A DNA stretch of 64,000 nucleotides from Sulfurovum sp. (GTDB lineage Bacteria; Campylobacterota; Campylobacteria; Campylobacterales; Sulfurovaceae), in contig JALTVI010000090.1 in the NCBI GenBank assembly GCA_027049035.1, positions 62,001 through 126,000 of the forward strand, in the 5' to 3' direction. This document shows positions 60,719 through 64,000 of this stretch, in pieces. The notes under the pieces were generated by a model. It was not told the origin of the DNA and did not search any database. It saw only the letters and a list, made by a program, of their open reading frames with translations. The translations under genes and the position numbers were made by a program. Position 1 is the first letter of the stretch; every line of letters begins with the position of its first letter.

Positions 60719-61516
60719 TTATGGTAACGCAGCCTGTGTCAATTCAATCTCATCGAAAAGTGCAGACCGGGTACCGGGCAGCGCTTTGTTGCTTTTTCCT
60801 TTGGCCGTATAGACAAAGGATATTTTGGGGCTGTCGGTCATATTTTTGTTCGCCCGGTGCAGCAGTTTGCAGTGAAAGAGCACCACATCACCCTTTTGCA
60901 AAGCATGGCTTGTTTTGGTCTCTATCAGCTCGCGATTTTCAGGGCTGTCTTCCAGGAAATACTCTTTCACGTCAAACTGCTCGGCCAAAAAGTGCATGCG
61001 GTGGCTTCCGGGAATGAACTCGAGCACCCCGTTTTGGTCATTTTCATTCTCAAGTGCCAGCCAGACACTGACCAGGTTGTCGTTCTCGAAGTGCCAGTAG
61101 CGAAAATCCTGATGCCAGCGTGTCTCGGTAGAGGTGTGCGGCATCTTCGTCATAATGGAGTTGTGGTGTGCCAGCGTAATGACAGGGGGCTCGCCAAGCA
61201 CCTGGTGAAGTATCGGCCGTATCGCTTCATTCTCCATCCACTCCCTGAAGACAATGTCCCGCTCATAGACCTGGCGCAATCTTCTGACACTCACCTCTTT
61301 GACAAAGTGCGGCACTCCCGTCCCCACCGTCTTCTCTCTCTCCTCTTTGCTCTTTGCCTCATACTCGTACTCCGTCTCAACGGGCGGGACCTTGTGTTTG
61401 AGGTGGGCCAGTGCGATATCCCGTATGGTATCGCAGAGTTCCGCCTTGGCAAATTGTGGCAAAAGAAGAAAACCGTCTGTGTGAAATCGAGTGAGCTGTT
61501 CGTCCGTAAGCGTCAT
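60719..61516 (-). CDS. Phytanoyl-CoA dioxygenase (PhyH) family protein
   Basis: A 265-residue Fe(II)/2-oxoglutarate oxygenase: WHQDFRYWHF carries the H-x-D iron ligands, and VVLFHCKLLHRANKN the distal histidine; LEFIPGSHRMH is typical. The substrate is unknown. ATG at 61516 follows ACAGG; an in-frame ATG 6 codons earlier has no ribosome binding site. It requires oxygen, notable beside an otherwise anaerobic respiratory gene set. Confidence 0.85.
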   Translation of the reverse strand: MTLTDEQLTRFHTDGFLLLPQFAKAELCDTIRDIALAHLKHKVPPVETEYEYEAKSKEEREKTVGTGVPHFVKEVSVRRLRQVYERDIVFREWMENEAIRPILHQVLGEPPVITLAHHNSIMTKMPHTSTETRWHQDFRYWHFENDNLVSVWLALENENDQNGVLEFIPGSHRMHFLAEQFDVKEYFLEDSPENRELIETKTSHALQKGDVVLFHCKLLHRANKNMTDSPKISFVYTAKGKSNKALPGTRSALFDEIELTQAALP

Positions 61517-61549
61517 AGAACCTGTCTTTATCATTTTGATTTAAAACGA

Positions 61550-61891
61550 TTATAGCGTAACATTCTCGATAAATTCAACCTCATCCCCGCGAATGATAAG
61601 CGCATCGATGCTAAAAGGCAGATCTAAATGCTTACTCTTGAGGTAGTAGTGTGCCGAATTTATTACCTTGCGCAGCTTGGCAGGAGAAAAATTGTATACG
61701 GGCTCAAAGTCTGCCCTGCCGGATTTCACCTCGATGAAGTGGAGCACCCCGTCCTTTTGGGCAATGATGTCTATCTCGCCAAGCTTCCTTGCATAGTAGT
61801 TGCGCTCCACAATGCCGTACCCCTCCTGCTCCAGGAAAAGCGTCGCCAGATCCTCACTCGCATCACCAAAAAGCTTTGGCAGTTCACGCAT
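61550..61891 (-). CDS. yraN: YraN/UPF0102 family nuclease-like protein
   Basis: A 113-residue protein of the UPF0102 family with a restriction-endonuclease-like core: GEIDIIAQKDGVLHFIEVKSG contains the D-(x)n-E-V-K motif. Function is uncertain. ATG at 61891 follows GGAGAGA and overlaps the ORF6N gene by 8 bp; a GTG four codons earlier is possible. Confidence 0.88.
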   Translation of the reverse strand: MRELPKLFGDASEDLATLFLEQEGYGIVERNYYARKLGEIDIIAQKDGVLHFIEVKSGRADFEPVYNFSPAKLRKVINSAHYYLKSKHLDLPFSIDALIIRGDEVEFIENVTL

Positions 61892-62405
61892 CACTCTCTC
61901 CACGAAGAAAGCCCATCACTTTGGTATCGGCTTCGCGTGCTCCTGCCATCAGTTCATCGAGTAAAGCATAGATTTTGCGAAACTCTTTACTGTTTTTCTG
62001 CTCCATCTCAAGCAACCGTTTTGCCAAAGCGTTGTAGTGAAGGGAAAACTCTCGTAACTTCGTAAAGGTTCGCATGATCTCTATGCTTATCTCCACGGCA
62101 ACTTTGCTTTTGAGGACAGCGGAGAGCATATAGACTCCGTTTTCTGTAAAGGCGTAGGGCATTTTTCTTCTACCTCCATGTTCTTGCAAACTTGATGTCA
62201 CAAATTGTGATTTCAAGTTTGTATACTCCTCCTGTGTTAATTGAAACATAAAATCACTGGGAAATCTCTCACTATTTCTCTTTACTGCCTGATTCAAAAC
62301 TCTCGTCTCAACCTCATACAGCTCTGCCAGATCTTCATCCAGCATGATCTGCTTACCCCGCAGCGTATAAATTTTATAATGTATAGGCACTGGAAGTTCA
62401 TTCAT
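61884..62405 (-). CDS. ORF6N-domain protein
   Basis: A 173-residue protein with an N-terminal ORF6N domain (about 6-92: YTLRGKQIMLDEDLAELYEVETRVLNQAVKRN, and PYAFTENGVYMLSAVL) and a helical C-terminal region. This DNA-binding domain is frequent in phages and mobile regions. It is joined to yraN by an overlap. A strong GGATC site precedes the ATG at 62405. It may be a remnant of past mobile DNA. Confidence 0.85.
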   Translation of the reverse strand: MNELPVPIHYKIYTLRGKQIMLDEDLAELYEVETRVLNQAVKRNSERFPSDFMFQLTQEEYTNLKSQFVTSSLQEHGGRRKMPYAFTENGVYMLSAVLKSKVAVEISIEIMRTFTKLREFSLHYNALAKRLLEMEQKNSKEFRKIYALLDELMAGAREADTKVMGFLRGESDA

Positions 62406-62463
62406 AGAAAGATCCTTTCGGTTTTCATACAAAAAGTATAAAACACAAAAGGATAGAGAGGAA

Positions 62464-62488
62464 AGAATATGTCAGATTGTCATATTCT
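62464..62488 (-). terminator. Hairpin downstream of fdhA
   Basis: AGAATATG-N9-CATATTCT (8-bp perfect stem) followed on the minus strand by TTTCC, 15 bp after the fdhA stop codon. Confidence 0.5.
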
Positions 62489-62502
62489 CTTTAGGTATCT
62501 GT

Positions 62503-64000
62503 CTAACTGCACGCCACCTCGTCGCCGACAGGGATCACATCGACCTTGACTGACTTGAAGCGTGCGGTCATAATCAGTTCGTCGCACTCGTCACCAAAGA
62601 GCGCGTTGATGCGGCTTTTGGCATGGTGGAATGTACAGAAGAGCGTACGTGCTTTCACACGGTCGGTGTAGCGGACAGTGAGCGCTTCACTCTCACCGTA
62701 CTTGCTTTTTAAAATCACTTTGTCACCAAATTTGTCCTCATCCTCAATCGGCGCAAGAAGCACATCTTCGTCATACTTCGTATCGAGCTTGTCACTGCGT
62801 TTGGTCTGTGCGGCATTGTTGTAGTGTGCAAGGGTACGCCCCGTAGTAAGGTAGTAGCCTTCAAGCGAATCTCTGAAGAAACTTTTCTCCAGAATCTCCT
62901 TGACCATCCCACGAAGCTCATACTGCTTATAGACATACTGCCCCAACCCGTCTTTGGTACGAAAGTCAAGCAGATGTAGTACAGGCGTGTCATCATCGTG
63001 TATCGGCCACTGCATTCCGCGTTTTCTGTGTCGTGCAAGGCGGTAGTACTCCGCACCGCTGAAGCGCTTGGGTGCCTTTTGGCGTACTTCGTTCCAAACA
63101 TCCTCACTGCTTTCAAAGTTAAAATTCTCTCCATCCCCCATCTCTTTGGCAATCATCTGCAGTACTTCCCAGTCATCGGGAAGATCGGACTTCACAAGCG
63201 GTTGTGAGAGGTGCAGTCGGCGCATCGCATTGACATAGACACCCGTCTTCTCATATGCCGAACGTACCCCAATGACCATATCGGCTTTCTTTGCTGTCTC
63301 CACCATAAAGAGATCCTGCACCATAAGAAACTCCAGTTTCTCCAGCGCCTTGTCACTCTTGTTGATATTGGGGTGGATATGGCTGATATCCTCTCCCATA
63401 TTCAGCAGGGCTTTGATCTTGCCCTCCAGCATCGCATCGATCAGCTGTGGTGTCATCAAGCCCACCTCTTTTGGCTGTTCGTAGTCAGGGTCGTAGTAGG
63501 GCAGACACCCCATATCGCACGCCCCCTGAACGTTGTTCTGTCCTCTCAGCGGCATCAGTCCCGCACCGGTCTTGCCAATGTTTCCTGTAAGTAACGCCAG
63601 ATGGGTGATCGCCATCACCGCATAGGAGCCATCCAGATGCTCGGTAATCCCAAGCCCCCAGAAGATCATCGAACGCTTGACCGCATACTCTCTGGCAATA
63701 TTGGGGATCATCTTGGCAAGGTACTCATACCCTTCAATCTGTTCGAAAAACTTCGGATTGGCATAGGGGTCGTTTAGTATCTGTTCCTTATACGCCTCAA
63801 AGCCTTTGGTACGGTTCTCGATAAACTCTTTGTTATAGAGCTCTTCATCGATGATCACATACGCCATCATATTAAGAATGAGTAGGTTTGCCTCGTGCGG
63901 GATGACACAGTTGTATTTGGCAAGCTTCGCCATCTTTATCTCACGCACATCGATGACTGCAAGGTTATTAAGCTTCTTTGCCTGTGCAACCATCCGGTTA
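62503..64000 (-). CDS. fdhA: Formate dehydrogenase alpha subunit, C-terminal part
   Basis: The frame is open to the window edge and continues beyond it; about 499 residues of the C-terminal portion are visible. Molybdopterin-oxidoreductase features include ALLTGNIGKTGAGLMPLRGQNNVQGACDMG, a hallmark of FdhA/FdhF-type formate dehydrogenases, and a C-terminal MGD-binding domain with YYLTTGRTLAHYN and ALFGDECDELIMTARFKSVKVDVIP. The N-terminal iron-sulfur and active-site (Sec/Cys) region is outside the window. It would feed electrons from formate to respiration. Confidence 0.9.
   Translation of the reverse strand, partial: NRMVAQAKKLNNLAVIDVREIKMAKLAKYNCVIPHEANLLILNMMAYVIIDEELYNKEFIENRTKGFEAYKEQILNDPYANPKFFEQIEGYEYLAKMIPNIAREYAVKRSMIFWGLGITEHLDGSYAVMAITHLALLTGNIGKTGAGLMPLRGQNNVQGACDMGCLPYYDPDYEQPKEVGLMTPQLIDAMLEGKIKALLNMGEDISHIHPNINKSDKALEKLEFLMVQDLFMVETAKKADMVIGVRSAYEKTGVYVNAMRRLHLSQPLVKSDLPDDWEVLQMIAKEMGDGENFNFESSEDVWNEVRQKAPKRFSGAEYYRLARHRKRGMQWPIHDDDTPVLHLLDFRTKDGLGQYVYKQYELRGMVKEILEKSFFRDSLEGYYLTTGRTLAHYNNAAQTKRSDKLDTKYDEDVLLAPIEDEDKFGDKVILKSKYGESEALTVRYTDRVKARTLFCTFHHAKSRINALFGDECDELIMTARFKSVKVDVIPVGDEVACS

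Overview
The window is a chromosomal segment of a denitrifying member of the Campylobacterota (Epsilonproteobacteria). The gene order napA-napG-napH-...-napB-napF-napL-napD is the pattern of that group, and the protein content (NapL, a NirJ/NirF/fused siroheme-decarboxylase heme d1 route, many c-type cytochromes, histidine kinases with an AHQWRQPL H-box) suggests a Sulfurovum/Nitratifractor-like vent or sediment chemolithotroph. The genus is an inference. I saw no rRNA, tRNA, CRISPR array or insertion sequence.

Layout. 1-2230: DUF420 membrane protein and an aldehyde dehydrogenase, separated by a duplicated ~90-bp noncoding repeat. 2362-11039: the periplasmic nitrate reductase operon, including a NapB fused to a cytochrome c domain, a free paralogue of that domain, and three small unknown genes. 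11296-18341: a denitrification-support region (SufT/MIP18-like protein, NnrS-like membrane protein, DUF2249 protein, precorrin-2 dehydrogenase, fused siroheme decarboxylase, Crp/Fnr regulator, uroporphyrinogen methyltransferase, NirJ, a NirC-like cytochrome). 18421-25699: DUF481 porin plus MscS channel, moeA, PAP2 phosphatase, cytochrome c peroxidase with a PAS protein. 25876-31252: a TrpD2-like protein, then a four-gene chaperone-usher-like pilus operon. 31261-36999: exported amide/amidohydrolase enzymes with an outer-membrane protein; the first is broken by an in-frame amber codon. 37021-42883: two-component system, PemK/MazF toxin pair, small MscS, nirF. 42957-51828: trkH-trkA, then nirS, a tiny unlisted membrane gene, norB, norC and accessory genes. 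51925-64000: housekeeping genes (ilvE, SPFH protein, hisIE, a second two-component system, purF, dapB, trxB, trxA, PhyH protein, yraN, ORF6N protein) and the 3' part of fdhA.

How it works together. Nap reduces nitrate to nitrite, cytochrome cd1 NirS reduces nitrite to NO, and NorCB reduces NO to N2O. No nosZ is in view. Heme d1 for NirS comes from CobA, Met8-like dehydrogenase, the fused NirDL/GH-type decarboxylase, NirJ and NirF, all present. MoeA supports the molybdenum cofactor of NapA and FdhA. The sequence shows a coherent regulon: palindromes of form TTGAC-N4-GTCAA (or FNR-like variants) lie upstream of at least eight transcription units, and in eight promoters the box centre lies exactly 32 bp from the centre of a -10-like hexamer, as expected for class II activation. 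The Crp/Fnr regulator encoded at 15264-15965 carries an E-x-x-S-R recognition helix and is the obvious candidate activator.

The most noteworthy unexplained material is (i) the chaperone-usher-like operon at 26837-31252, (ii) the FNR-box regulon including divergent unknown genes around 51191, (iii) the NapB-cytochrome fusion, and (iv) families of structured noncoding repeats with compensatory base changes, one of which follows gene stop codons at four loci.
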